Assembly: GCF_028690125.1 (NCBI RefSeq)
Contig: NZ_JAQVBV010000040.1
Coordinates: 1-43,861, forward strand
Direction: 5' to 3'
DNA length: 43,861 nucleotides
From: Bacteroides sp.
GTDB lineage: Bacteria > Bacteroidota > Bacteroidia > Bacteroidales > Bacteroidaceae
Shown: positions 1 through 7,185 of the stretch, piece by piece
How positions within the stretch are numbered: the stretch's first letter is position 1
Layout: each line of letters starts with the position of its first letter
The notes under the pieces: generated by a model
Told to the model about the DNA's origin: nothing
Database searches by the model: none
What the model saw: only the letters and a program-made list of their open reading frames with translations
Translations under genes and position numbers: made by a program

Positions 1-1
1 C

Positions 2-235
2 GGAAAGTACGGAAAGTCTAACACTGATACTGGCTCAGCTGAGGCGCAGATAGCTTTGTTTTCCCACCGTATTTCTCATCTGACTGAGCACATGAAGCTC
101 AACAGAAAAGATTATAGTACAGAGAGATCTTTAACAATGTTAGTAGGTAAGCGTCGTCGTTTACTCGACTACCTGAAAGCTAAAGATATCGAAAGATATC
201 GTGCTATCGTTAAAGAACTCGGTTTGCGTAAGTAA
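2..235 (+). CDS. rpsO: 30S ribosomal protein S15, C-terminal part (partial)
   Basis: The frame open from base 2 encodes 77 residues to a TAA stop. It contains the S15 core (IALFSHRISHLTEHMKLNRKD, then SLTMLVGKRRRLLDYLK) and ends in VKELGLRK, the usual S15 C-terminus. S15 is about 89 aa, so only the first dozen residues lie outside the window. It binds 16S rRNA and nucleates assembly of the 30S platform. A strong terminator follows 25 bases after the stop, so the gene is not cotranscribed with the next one. Confidence 0.97.
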   Translation, partial: GKYGKSNTDTGSAEAQIALFSHRISHLTEHMKLNRKDYSTERSLTMLVGKRRRLLDYLKAKDIERYRAIVKELGLRK

Positions 236-259
236 TCTACTTGCAGCGAAAAGTTCAAG

Positions 260-293
260 AAACCGTTTCTCGACAAAGAGAAACGGTTTTTTT
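260..293 (+). terminator. Rho-independent terminator of rpsO
   Basis: A perfect 12-bp stem (AAACCGTTTCTC at 260-271 and GAGAAACGGTTT at 278-289) with a 6-base loop is followed by a run of T. Confidence 0.93.
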
Positions 294-336
294 GTGTTCA
301 TAGTATTGGATAGCCGATATATTTTAACGCTTATAA

Positions 337-367
337 TTGTGCTGGAATAAAGATTTTACTATTTTTG
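337..367 (+). promoter_or_regulatory. Bacteroides-type promoter for the XRE-cupin gene
   Basis: The -7 element TATTTTTG (360-367) matches the Bacteroides consensus TAnnTTTG. A TTG (337-339) lies 20 bases upstream as a -33 element. The leader to the ATG at 418 would be about 45 nt. Confidence 0.6.
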
Positions 368-417
368 CAACATAATAATTATAATTTATAACTTTTGCAG
401 ACAAAAATACTTTCAAT

Positions 418-993
418 ATGGATACAAGCAAAATTGTAGGAGAAAAAATTAAAGCTCTCCGAGAAGACAAAAACATTTCTATTGAGGAGCTTTCTCAACG
501 CTCTGGTTTAGCTGTGGAACAAATAGAACGAATAGAAAAAAATATCGATATACCCTCTCTTGCACCGCTTATAAAAATTGCACGTGTATTGGGAGTTCGT
601 TTGGGAACCTTCCTGGATGATCAGGATGAAGTTGGACCGGTGGTATGCCGTAAGAAAGAATCGAAAGATGCAATCAGTTTTTCGAATAATGCGATTCATT
701 CTCGCAAGCATATGGAATATCACTCTTTGTCCAAGTCGAAGGCAGATCGCCATATGGAACCGTTTATTATTGATGTAATGCCTACGAAAGATAGTGATTT
801 CGTACTTTCGTCGCATGAGGGTGAAGAATTTATTATGGTTATGGAAGGAGTGATGGAGATAAGTTACGGCAAGCATACTTATCTGTTGGAAGAAGGTGAT
901 AGCATCTATTATGACTCAATCGTACCTCATCATGTTCATGCATACGAAGGTCAGGCGGCAAAAATATTGGCTGTTGTTTATACACCGGTTTAA
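418..993 (+). CDS. XRE-family transcriptional regulator with C-terminal cupin
   Basis: This 191-aa protein has two domains. Residues 5-66 form a XRE/Cro helix-turn-helix (GEKIKALREDKNISIEELS through LIKIARVLGVRLGTFL). Residues about 105-190 form a cupin_2 barrel with HEGEEFIMVMEGVMEISYGKH and EEGDSIYYDSIVPHHVHA, including candidate metal- or ligand-binding His and Glu. The architecture is typical of small-molecule-responsive regulators in which the cupin senses a metabolite. It ends 28 bases before an acyl-CoA synthetase on the same strand, so it probably regulates or is cotranscribed with that gene. The ligand is not evident. Confidence 0.9.
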   Translation: MDTSKIVGEKIKALREDKNISIEELSQRSGLAVEQIERIEKNIDIPSLAPLIKIARVLGVRLGTFLDDQDEVGPVVCRKKESKDAISFSNNAIHSRKHMEYHSLSKSKADRHMEPFIIDVMPTKDSDFVLSSHEGEEFIMVMEGVMEISYGKHTYLLEEGDSIYYDSIVPHHVHAYEGQAAKILAVVYTPV

Positions 994-1021
994 TTAAGTA
1001 TTAAATCTTAAAATTAATCCC

Positions 1022-2671
1022 ATGCAATTATTTGAACGTACTTTGGGACAGTGGCTAGAACACTGGGCTGAAGAAACTCCTGATAAAGAATATATCGTAT
1101 ATTCCGATCGTAATCTCCGTTTTACATGGAACCAGTTGAATCGCCGTGTAGATGATATGGCAAAAGGTCTTATCGCTATTGGCGTGGAACGAGGCACTCA
1201 TGTGGGGATTTGGGCGGCTAATGTTCCTGATTGGCTTACATTATTATATGCTTGTGCCAAAATTGGTGCAGTGTATGTGACTGTTAATACGAACTATAAG
1301 CAGGCTGAACTTGAATATCTTTGTAAGAACTCTGATATGCATACTCTTTGCATAGTTAATGGTGAGAAAGATAGTGACTTTGTGCAAATGACCTATGCAA
1401 TGCTTCCTGAACTGAAAACTTGCGAACGTGGTCATCTGAAGAGTGAGCGTTTCCCTTATATGAAAAATGTGATTTATGTCGGTCAGGAAAAACATCGAGG
1501 GATGTATAATACCTCGGAGATTTTATTATTGGGAGATAATATAGCAAATGACCGGTTGAATGAACTGAAAAGCAAGGTTGATTGTCACGATGTGGTGAAT
1601 ATGCAGTATACATCTGGAACAACCGGCTTTCCGAAAGGTGTGATGCTTAGCCATTACAATATCTGTAACAATGGTTACCTCACAGGAGAGCACATGATGT
1701 TTACTGCTGATGATAAACTTTGTTGTTGCGTACCATTATTCCATTGTTTTGGGGTGGTATTGGCTACTATGAACTGTTTGACTCATGGTTGTACACAGGT
1801 AATGGTAGAACGTTTCGATCCGTTGGTGGTATTGGCTTCTATTCACAAAGAGCGTTGTACAGCTCTTTATGGTGTGCCCACTATGTTTATTGCTGAATTA
1901 AACCACCCCATGTTTGATTTGTTTGATATGTCTTGTTTGCGTACGGGCATTATGGCTGGTTCATTGTGTCCTGTTGAACTAATGAAGCAGGTGGAGGAAA
2001 AAATGTATATGAAAGTCACGAGCGTATATGGTCTGACAGAAGCAGCGCCGGGTATGACGGCTACGCGTATTGATGATCCGTTTGATGTACGTTGCAATAC
2101 TGTAGGCCGTGATTTTGAGTTTACCGAAGTCAAAGTGATTGACCCTGTAACAGGTGAGGAATGTCCGGTAGGTATACAAGGTGAAATGTGTAACCGTGGA
2201 TATAATACCATGAAAGGTTACTATAAAAATCCGGAAGCTACGGCAGAAGTGATTGATAAGAACAACTTCCTGCATTCGGGGGATTTGGGAATCAAAGACG
2301 AGAATGGTAATTATCGTATTACTGGACGTATCAAAGATATGATTATTCGTGGTGGTGAGAATATCTATCCTCGTGAAATTGAAGAATTTCTTTATAAGCT
2401 TGAAGGAGTAAAAGATGTTCAGGTTGCAGGTATTCCTTCTAAAAAATATGGTGAAGCGGTCGGTGCATTTATCATTTTACATAAAGGAGCTCAAATAAAC
2501 GAATCGGATGTACGCGATTTTTGTAGAAATAAGATATCCCGTTATAAGATACCTAAATATATATTCTTTATAGATGAATTCCCAATGACTGGTAGTGGGA
2601 AAATTCAGAAGTTCAGATTAAAAGATCTTGGGTTGCAGTTATGTAAAGAACAAGAAATAGAAATCATTTAA
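1022..2671 (+). CDS. AMP-forming acyl-CoA synthetase (fatty acid--CoA ligase family)
   Basis: This 549-aa member of the ANL superfamily activates a carboxylic acid as an acyl-AMP and transfers it to CoA. The ATP-binding P-loop YTSGTTGFPKG is at residues 196-206. The SVYGLTEAAPG motif (around 335-343), HSGDLG and GRIKDMIIRGGENIYPREIEE mark the adenylation core and hinge. GSGKIQKF near the C-terminus carries the catalytic Lys (K527). The length is normal and the motifs are complete. Substrate chain length cannot be read from sequence; medium- or long-chain fatty acid is the usual annotation. It follows a XRE-cupin regulator by 28 bases with no terminator between them, which suggests one transcript. 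Confidence 0.92.
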   Translation: MQLFERTLGQWLEHWAEETPDKEYIVYSDRNLRFTWNQLNRRVDDMAKGLIAIGVERGTHVGIWAANVPDWLTLLYACAKIGAVYVTVNTNYKQAELEYLCKNSDMHTLCIVNGEKDSDFVQMTYAMLPELKTCERGHLKSERFPYMKNVIYVGQEKHRGMYNTSEILLLGDNIANDRLNELKSKVDCHDVVNMQYTSGTTGFPKGVMLSHYNICNNGYLTGEHMMFTADDKLCCCVPLFHCFGVVLATMNCLTHGCTQVMVERFDPLVVLASIHKERCTALYGVPTMFIAELNHPMFDLFDMSCLRTGIMAGSLCPVELMKQVEEKMYMKVTSVYGLTEAAPGMTATRIDDPFDVRCNTVGRDFEFTEVKVIDPVTGEECPVGIQGEMCNRGYNTMKGYYKNPEATAEVIDKNNFLHSGDLGIKDENGNYRITGRIKDMIIRGGENIYPREIEEFLYKLEGVKDVQVAGIPSKKYGEAVGAFIILHKGAQINESDVRDFCRNKISRYKIPKYIFFIDEFPMTGSGKIQKFRLKDLGLQLCKEQEIEII

Positions 2672-2818
2672 TTGGTGATATTTAGTAAATGCAGAAGAAA
2701 ATAGGTTTAGGGATTTTCTTTGCTGAGATTCCTAAATAATTGGATAATAAGAAATGGATGATGAAAAAACTCAGTATTGTTACTATACTTGCGTTCTTCA
2801 TTATCCATTTTTCATTTA

Positions 2819-3901
2819 TTAGATATAATCATCACCCAGTTGCATCTGTGCGTCATTTACATATTTACGAATGGCCTGTTCTTCATCTTTAGGACAGATC
2901 AGTAATACATTATTTGATTCTGCAACAAGAAAACCCTCTAAACCGTCGATAACGACTAGTTTATTATTAGGGAGAACGACCATATTGTCTTTGCTGTTAT
3001 AAATTAAGGAATTACATCTTAAAGCAACATTTCCTTCCCTGTCTTTTTCTGATAAATCGTAAAGCGACCCCCATGTTCCTAGATCAGACCAACCGAAATC
3101 TCCTAAAGATACATATACGTTATCAGCTTTCTCCATGATACCGAAGTCAATGGATACATTAGGACATGCAGGAAAATTTTCTTCAATAAATGCAGTTTCC
3201 TTGTCGGTTCCATAAATATATTTTCCGGGAGCAAGTTTCGATGCCAATTCCGGCAAAAGCAATTCTTCGGCTTTGATGATTGAATTCACATTCCACATAA
3301 ATAGCCCCGAGTTCCAATAAAATTCTCCGCTTTCTACAAATACTTTGGCGAGTTCTAATTCAGGCTTCTCCGTGAAGGTTTTTACTTTGTAGAAGTTGTT
3401 ACCAGCAGGTTCGTCAATTTGTATATATCCGTATCCTGTTTCCGGGCGGTTAGGTTTGATTCCTAATGTCAGGAGCTTTTCAGAACGTGATACAAAGTCT
3501 AATCCTTTTTCGATTGCAGAGAGGAATTCTTCTTCTTTCAGTATCAGATGATCTGAAGGAGCTACTACGATATTAGCGTTAGGATTTAAAGCACGAATAT
3601 GATAAGAAGCCCATGCAATACATGGGGCTGTATTTCGTCTGGCTGGTTCCAAGAGGATTTGTCTTTCATTCAATTCCGGTAATTGTTCCTTCACCAAGTC
3701 AGCATATATAGTATTGGTGACGATCAAAATGTTTTCAGTTGGAATTACTTTATTGAAACGGTCGAAAGTTTGTTGAAGTAGTGAACGACCTGTTCCGAAG
3801 AAATCAAGAAATTGTTTAGGCAATGTTTTACGGCTAAAAGGCCAGAAGCGGCTACCGATGCCACCTCCCATAATAACACAATAATTATCTTTACTTGTCA
3901 T
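2819..3901 (-). CDS. manC: Mannose-1-phosphate guanylyltransferase
   Basis: This 360-aa nucleotidyltransferase makes GDP-mannose from mannose-1-phosphate and GTP for glycan synthesis. The nucleotide-binding signature MGGGIGSRFWPFSRKTLPKQF is at residues 11-31. VAPSDHLI, ETGYGYIQ, FTEKP, YWNSGLFMW and FGWSDLGTWGSLY are all characteristic of the GMP domain. It lacks the fused C-terminal isomerase of bifunctional ManC/AlgA, so it is the short single-function form. It stands alone on the minus strand, converges with the acyl-CoA synthetase, and is divergent from tRNA-Leu. The gene symbol is a family-level choice. Confidence 0.93.
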   Translation of the reverse strand: MTSKDNYCVIMGGGIGSRFWPFSRKTLPKQFLDFFGTGRSLLQQTFDRFNKVIPTENILIVTNTIYADLVKEQLPELNERQILLEPARRNTAPCIAWASYHIRALNPNANIVVAPSDHLILKEEEFLSAIEKGLDFVSRSEKLLTLGIKPNRPETGYGYIQIDEPAGNNFYKVKTFTEKPELELAKVFVESGEFYWNSGLFMWNVNSIIKAEELLLPELASKLAPGKYIYGTDKETAFIEENFPACPNVSIDFGIMEKADNVYVSLGDFGWSDLGTWGSLYDLSEKDREGNVALRCNSLIYNSKDNMVVLPNNKLVVIDGLEGFLVAESNNVLLICPKDEEQAIRKYVNDAQMQLGDDYI

Positions 3902-4008
3902 GATTGTGACTCTTTTAAAAGTTTCTGCTAATGTACACTTTATTCTCTGAATACAGAAGTATTTCAGACATGTTTTATAAATTTTTGCTCCTTTTTTTAG
4001 TAAAACTA

Positions 4009-4038
4009 TTGTGGATTTAAAATAATGTCGTATCTTTG
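4009..4038 (+). promoter_or_regulatory. Promoter of tRNA-Leu
   Basis: The -7 element TATCTTTG (4031-4038) lies 19 bases after a TTG (4009-4011). This matches the Bacteroides housekeeping promoter and sits about 27 bases before the tRNA. Confidence 0.75.
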
Positions 4039-4064
4039 CACCGCAATTGAGAAATCAAGTATGC

Positions 4065-4148
4065 GCCCAGATGGCGGAATCGGTAGACGCGCTGGTCTCA
4101 AACACCAGTGGATTCACTTCCATCCCGGTTCGACCCCGGGTCTGGGTA
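4065..4148 (+). tRNA. tRNA-Leu (anticodon CAA)
   Basis: The acceptor stem GCCCAGA/TCTGGGT contains one G-U pair. The anticodon stem CTGGT/ACCAG has loop CTCAAAC, giving anticodon CAA. There is a long variable arm, and the T arm is CCCGG-TTCGACC-CCGGG. CCA is not encoded. The 3' end from 4138 is part of the attL repeat of the adjacent integrative element, so the last bases of this tRNA are shared with the element. Confidence 0.96.
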
Positions 4149-4152
4149 CAAA
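4138..4152 (+). repeat. attL core of the tRNA-Leu integrative element
   Basis: GGGTCTGGGTACAAA overlaps the T-arm/acceptor 3' end of tRNA-Leu and recurs exactly at 11953-11967. The two copies bound a block of minus-strand genes that starts with a tyrosine integrase next to the far copy, the usual arrangement for tRNA-targeting integrases. Confidence 0.9.
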
Positions 4153-4190
4153 AAGTAGCTGTTAATCATCTGATTTTCAGTTACTTTTCT
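4151..4190 (+). terminator. Element-borne terminator for tRNA-Leu
   Basis: AAAAGTAGCTG (4151-4161) pairs with CAGTTACTTTT (4178-4188), including one G-U pair, and T-rich sequence follows. It lies just inside attL, three bases past the tRNA. It probably replaces the chromosomal terminator that integration displaced to 11969. Confidence 0.75.
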
Positions 4191-4196
4191 TTTGTC

Positions 4197-4220
4197 GGGT
4201 AGCCAAAGGGTAGCCAAAAG
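4197..4220 (+). repeat. Left arm-type integrase-binding repeats (candidate)
   Basis: Two tandem copies of GGGTAGCCAAA (4197-4207, 4208-4218) followed by AG lie 45 bases inside attL. The identical 24-base block occurs at 11816-11839, near attR. Placement of matching short direct repeats near both ends is what is expected of arm-type sites bound by the integrase N-terminal domain. Confidence 0.65.
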
Positions 4221-4293
4221 CGACACAACCCATACTTTTAGGGCTTAAATCATGCTGTTTGTTGAGGCTTCCAGATATAGTTACCAGCAACCA

Positions 4294-4330
4294 ACAAAAG
4301 AAAAGAGGCAAACCGCTTGGACTGCCTCTC
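4294..4330 (-). terminator. Terminator of the element's minus-strand genes
   Basis: AGAGGCA (4304-4310) and TGCCTCT (4323-4329) form a stem. On the minus strand the stem is followed by a T-rich tract (complement of 4294-4303). It lies just after the stop of the last element gene. Confidence 0.7.
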
Positions 4331-4336
4331 TATTGA

Positions 4337-4561
4337 TTAACATGAGCCGTTTTCTGCCATCTCAGCAAACAGGCTCATTTGCACACTTATCAATTTCATA
4401 ATACTTGGGGAAACTATACTGGAGTAAATGATACCGTTGCTCTCTGTATAGCTGCCAAATACCCTTTGAATGATACTCTTATTCATTGTATCGGCTGTAC
4501 ATTCTATATCAAGGCTGTACACTGTTGCTGTTTGCCTTATTGTTGTTTTAATGCTTTCCAT
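4337..4561 (-). CDS. Hypothetical 74-aa element protein
   Basis: A small ORF whose ATG overlaps the last 14 bases of the preceding S24-like gene, as in translationally coupled pairs. A terminator follows directly. The protein starts MESIKTTIRQTATVYSLDIE and has no recognisable domain, signal peptide or membrane segment. It is the last gene of the element before attL. Function unknown; reality as a gene is inferred only from coupling and position. Confidence 0.5.
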   Translation of the reverse strand: MESIKTTIRQTATVYSLDIECTADTMNKSIIQRVFGSYTESNGIIYSSIVSPSIMKLISVQMSLFAEMAENGSC

Positions 4562-5366
4562 AATTAAAGTGCCTTATTTGCTCACCGTCAAAAGTGAAAT
4601 GGTGTCCGTCTTGTAGTATAGCTCCTATTAAATCATTTGTTAGCCTCACTATCCTAAAGTAGGGGCTGTTTATATCATATTCCAATCCTTTTCTATTGGG
4701 TAACTCACAGGCTTTTTCTGCCAAATCTCTTAGTACCCAAAGCGTTTTGACGTGTTCAATGTATGTAGCCTCATCGGGAAAGATATGTTTTAGTGCCTCA
4801 ATACTATCAGCGTTTAGATATGTAGTGCTTTCTTGTGTGCCGGGCATTTCTACCAAATCATTATCTTGAAATCCACACTTACCGGCTATTGGCTTCTGGT
4901 GTTGTGTCATATACTCGTTATCTACTACATCATCTACTACAAATATGGCTCTAATCTTATCCAAACTCAAATAGAGTTTCTTTAGTGGGTTATACATCCT
5001 TAATGTGAGGGATCGGGAAATGAAATCGGCAAATAGCAGTTGTTTTACATAACACTCACCCGTTTTCAATACAAGGCATACCGTTTTTCTTGTAGCCATC
5101 AGTATTTCAATCTCTGTAAGTGGTATCTCATGGACTAACAACTTATCACCGTCTTTTATTGGTCTTGGGTTATCTGGACTATCCAAACAATCACCAACCG
5201 CCCCAATCCAGCAATATTCATATCTGGGGTTTAGTGGTACTGTTGCAGATAGATAACCTGTTAGTTTGGCATTCTCAAAAGGGCTTTCTTTACCCGTGTC
5301 GTGGGCTGACGTGCTTACATGGCTACTGTTCTTCACCTTGTTTGCAAATTCATTGTTCTTTGGCAT
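4548..5366 (-). CDS. S24/LexA-like protein without HTH, Cys at the nucleophile position
   Basis: A 272-aa protein. Residues about 50-150 resemble the S24 (LexA/CI/UmuD) peptidase fold. AVGDCLDSPDNPRPIKDGDKLLVHE (56-80) occupies the place of the family GDSM...DGD motif. ECYVKQLLF (104-112) supplies a candidate general-base Lys (K108), and LTLRMYNPLK resembles the substrate-cleft strand. The expected nucleophilic Ser is Cys60. There is no N-terminal helix-turn-helix, only a 40-residue polar stretch, and a C-terminal 120 residues I cannot assign. It may be a derepression or SOS-sensing factor of the element. This assignment is by motif only and moderately secure. Confidence 0.55.
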   Translation of the reverse strand: MPKNNEFANKVKNSSHVSTSAHDTGKESPFENAKLTGYLSATVPLNPRYEYCWIGAVGDCLDSPDNPRPIKDGDKLLVHEIPLTEIEILMATRKTVCLVLKTGECYVKQLLFADFISRSLTLRMYNPLKKLYLSLDKIRAIFVVDDVVDNEYMTQHQKPIAGKCGFQDNDLVEMPGTQESTTYLNADSIEALKHIFPDEATYIEHVKTLWVLRDLAEKACELPNRKGLEYDINSPYFRIVRLTNDLIGAILQDGHHFTFDGEQIRHFNYGKH

Positions 5367-6085
5367 AACTGAATGAATTTGTAGTAATACAAAAAGGGTT
5401 GCTGCATCCTTTTCTCGCCAAAGAACAAATCACACAAACAACGTTTGAGCAATCCAGTAGGATAACAGCAACCCCATATCTTAATCTAAAGATACATAGA
5501 TAGCTTGTAAACACAAAAAGTGCTCACAACATTGTTTATGATTTTATTCTTTGGCATTACAAAGGTACTTATTTTCTGGAAATCACCACATAAAACAGGT
5601 GCAAATCTACTGGAGTGGGTGAATTTCCTCTTTGAGGTATGCCGTTTGGTGTGTCCCGTGTTGTGCTCTCAATGGCTGTAAAGTCTTGATTCTCTTATTT
5701 GTATCTATGCCCTTAATTGTGCCCTTTGCTGTGCCCCAATAGTTGTAAATGGGTAACGCTGTGTTTGCTGTGTGTTTCTGGTTGAGGCTCTTTACTTAGC
5801 TGATAATCACTTTTCTTTCTTTTGTTTTCCCACCTCTGAAATAAGACGTTTTAAGGCAAAATAAAAGCTGAATAGTATATTTGTACTATCCAGCCTATGA
5901 ATGTTGTAAGGGTGTCAGTTTCTGGTGCTGATAGCTATATTGGCTAACTTCTTGCCCTTACCGTTTTCTTACCGTGATTTAACAGATTTATATTTTACCC
6001 TTGCCCTAACCTTGCCATTATTGAGGGTTTATTAACAGTTACTCCCTCGCCCTAATCTCGCCCTTTGGGTAACCATTGGGTGAAC
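5367..6085. other. Repeat-rich non-coding region, candidate replication origin
   Basis: About 720 bases without a convincing gene, inside an otherwise tightly packed element. It holds TGCCC repeats at exactly 12-base spacing (5708, 5720, 5732). Related TTGCCCTTACC (5952), TTGCCCTAACC (6001) and TCGCCCTAATC (6047) follow. There is a perfect 12-bp inverted repeat TTGTTCTTTGGC (5353-5364)/GCCAAAGAACAA (5417-5428), and a second pair GGGTTGCTG (5396-5404)/CAGCAACCC (5466-5474). Iteron-like repeats and overlapping inverted repeats near a Rep gene suggest an origin, but no nick site is identified. Confidence 0.45.
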
Positions 6086-6490
6086 TTACTTAAAATCTGG
6101 CGGTTCTTCACCTGTAAAACTGAAATCTGGTTCAATATCGGCAAACGTACCCCCTAAAGCCTTGATAGCTACCATACCTAAAAAGGCTTCTTTCACCATT
6201 CTTTTGTACACACTGTTGCTTTCTATGTGCTTTCTCCATTTCTCCAATAGTTCACCGTCAAGCCCTTGCAGCATCATTTCTTTAATTGAACCCTCATCGG
6301 TTGGCTTATAGCCCCAACCTTTGTACAAGCAATCCAGATAGTAGTTAAGTTCATCCCGTTTAATCTCTTTGTGTGGGTTGTAGCAATCTAACAGGCTTTT
6401 GAAACTTTCTATCTTTCCCATATCAAGCCATCCACATTTGAGGGCTTTAGCTATCTCTAACACGTCTTTACTATCTACTTTTACTTTCAT
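6086..6490 (-). CDS. Hypothetical 134-aa element protein
   Basis: Starts MKVKVDSKDVLEIAKALKCG and is predicted helical and soluble. Its start overlaps the end of the preceding gene by 20 bases, indicating translational coupling. It is the last gene before the candidate origin region. I recognise no domain. Given its neighbours it may belong to replication or packaging of the element, but nothing in the sequence proves this. Confidence 0.65.
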   Translation of the reverse strand: MKVKVDSKDVLEIAKALKCGWLDMGKIESFKSLLDCYNPHKEIKRDELNYYLDCLYKGWGYKPTDEGSIKEMMLQGLDGELLEKWRKHIESNSVYKRMVKEAFLGMVAIKALGGTFADIEPDFSFTGEEPPDFK

Positions 6491-6812
6491 CTTCTTCTTT
6501 CTTTTGTAGTTCCTGCAGGCGTTTTGCTACCCGGTCTATCGCTTCCTCTGGCAGACTTAACAAAAGCTCCTGCATCATTTCTTTTTCTTTTCTCAAAACA
6601 TCATCTGGAGTAGTAGGGGCTTGCTTGGGTAAGCCCGTGAACGTCCTTATGTATTCAGACGGTTCTAACTTCTCCAGACTTTCTATAAACTTTTCCCTAC
6701 CATCTTCCAGAATAGAGGCAACCCATGTTTTTAGATCGGTGGTTGCCTTATTGGGTGTACCTACTGATCTACCGCCTATTCTTCCTTTTCCATCTCCTTT
6801 TTGCCTTGCCAT
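6471..6812 (-). CDS. Terminase-small-subunit-like (DUF5681-like) DNA-binding protein
   Basis: A 113-aa protein from the ATG at 6812; a longer GTG start at 6824 is less likely because the ATG begins the basic domain. The N-terminus MARQKGDGKGRIGGRSVGTPNK with following TTDLKTWVASIL resembles the GRPKGTPNK-type basic domain found in phage small-terminase-like proteins of Bacteroidetes. The C-terminal half is charged and helical (RVAKRLQELQKKEEDESKSR). It overlaps the next gene by 20 bases. In a satellite element such a protein could redirect packaging, but no large subunit is present. The family call is by resemblance only. Confidence 0.55.
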   Translation of the reverse strand: MARQKGDGKGRIGGRSVGTPNKATTDLKTWVASILEDGREKFIESLEKLEPSEYIRTFTGLPKQAPTTPDDVLRKEKEMMQELLLSLPEEAIDRVAKRLQELQKKEEDESKSR

Positions 6813-6828
6813 ACTAAAACACACTACT

Positions 6829-7110
6829 TTAGTTTAACATTGCCCTATTTACTCCTACAAAGGTGAAATCACCGTTTGGGCTTGCTCTTATCCAATCTGG
6901 AACACCGCCAAAGAGTTCATTCATCTTTGCCTGCCCTACCGTCTGATTTACCATGTCTTTAACAGACGTATAACCGTTGGCTTTAGCAAAGTATTCATTT
7001 ACCCTTATCTCTTTTATGTCGGTTTGCTTCCAACGTTTGAATGTAATAGGCATATTGTCATACTCCCATTGAAAGATATAATATTGATCTGATTCTTCAA
7101 TGATTTTCAT
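6829..7110 (-). CDS. Hypothetical 93-aa element protein
   Basis: I place the start at the ATG at 7110 (MKIIEESDQYYIFQWEYDNM) because a strong Shine-Dalgarno (GGAGG, complement of 7116-7120) lies just upstream; the frame extends to a TTG at 7137. The protein ends GVPDWIRASPNGDFTFVGVN. No known domain is recognised. Its leader carries one copy of the roughly 39-base repeat that also precedes the rep gene, so the two may share regulation. Confidence 0.65.
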   Translation of the reverse strand: MKIIEESDQYYIFQWEYDNMPITFKRWKQTDIKEIRVNEYFAKANGYTSVKDMVNQTVGQAKMNELFGGVPDWIRASPNGDFTFVGVNRAMLN

Positions 7111-7138
7111 TTTCACCTCCTTTTCTGTTTTAGGCAAA

Positions 7139-7183
7139 TGTTACCAGATTTTGGTAACAAACTACACCTTATTATAAGAACAT
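7139..7183 (-). repeat. Leader repeat copy 1 with palindrome
   Basis: It contains GTTACCA-N5-TGGTAAC, followed (plus strand) by AACAAACTAC and TTATTATAAG. A diverged copy lies at 8122-8162. Each copy sits just upstream of a minus-strand start codon, so operator, translational-control or recombinase-site roles are possible. Confidence 0.6.
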
Positions 7184-7185
7184 CG

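Noticed and set aside
2758..2892. Small plus-strand ORF starting MMKKLSIVTILAFFIIHFSF, signal-peptide-like
   Set aside because: Its second half is antisense to the conserved end of manC and it has no promoter or conserved continuation; probably chance in A+T-rich DNA. An imperfect long-range repeat (AATGGATGATGAA/TTCATTATCCATT) there is also not a convincing terminator.
5480..5557. Minus-strand ORF MPKNKIINNVVSTF (23 aa)
   Set aside because: Its first codons mirror the start of the S24-like gene, which is part of the repeated TTCTTTGGC motif, but it is very short and lies in the candidate origin.
5708..5740. Possible CRISPR array from evenly spaced repeats
   Set aside because: The repeats are only 5-7 bases with 12-base period, too short for CRISPR repeats and spacers, and no cas gene is present.
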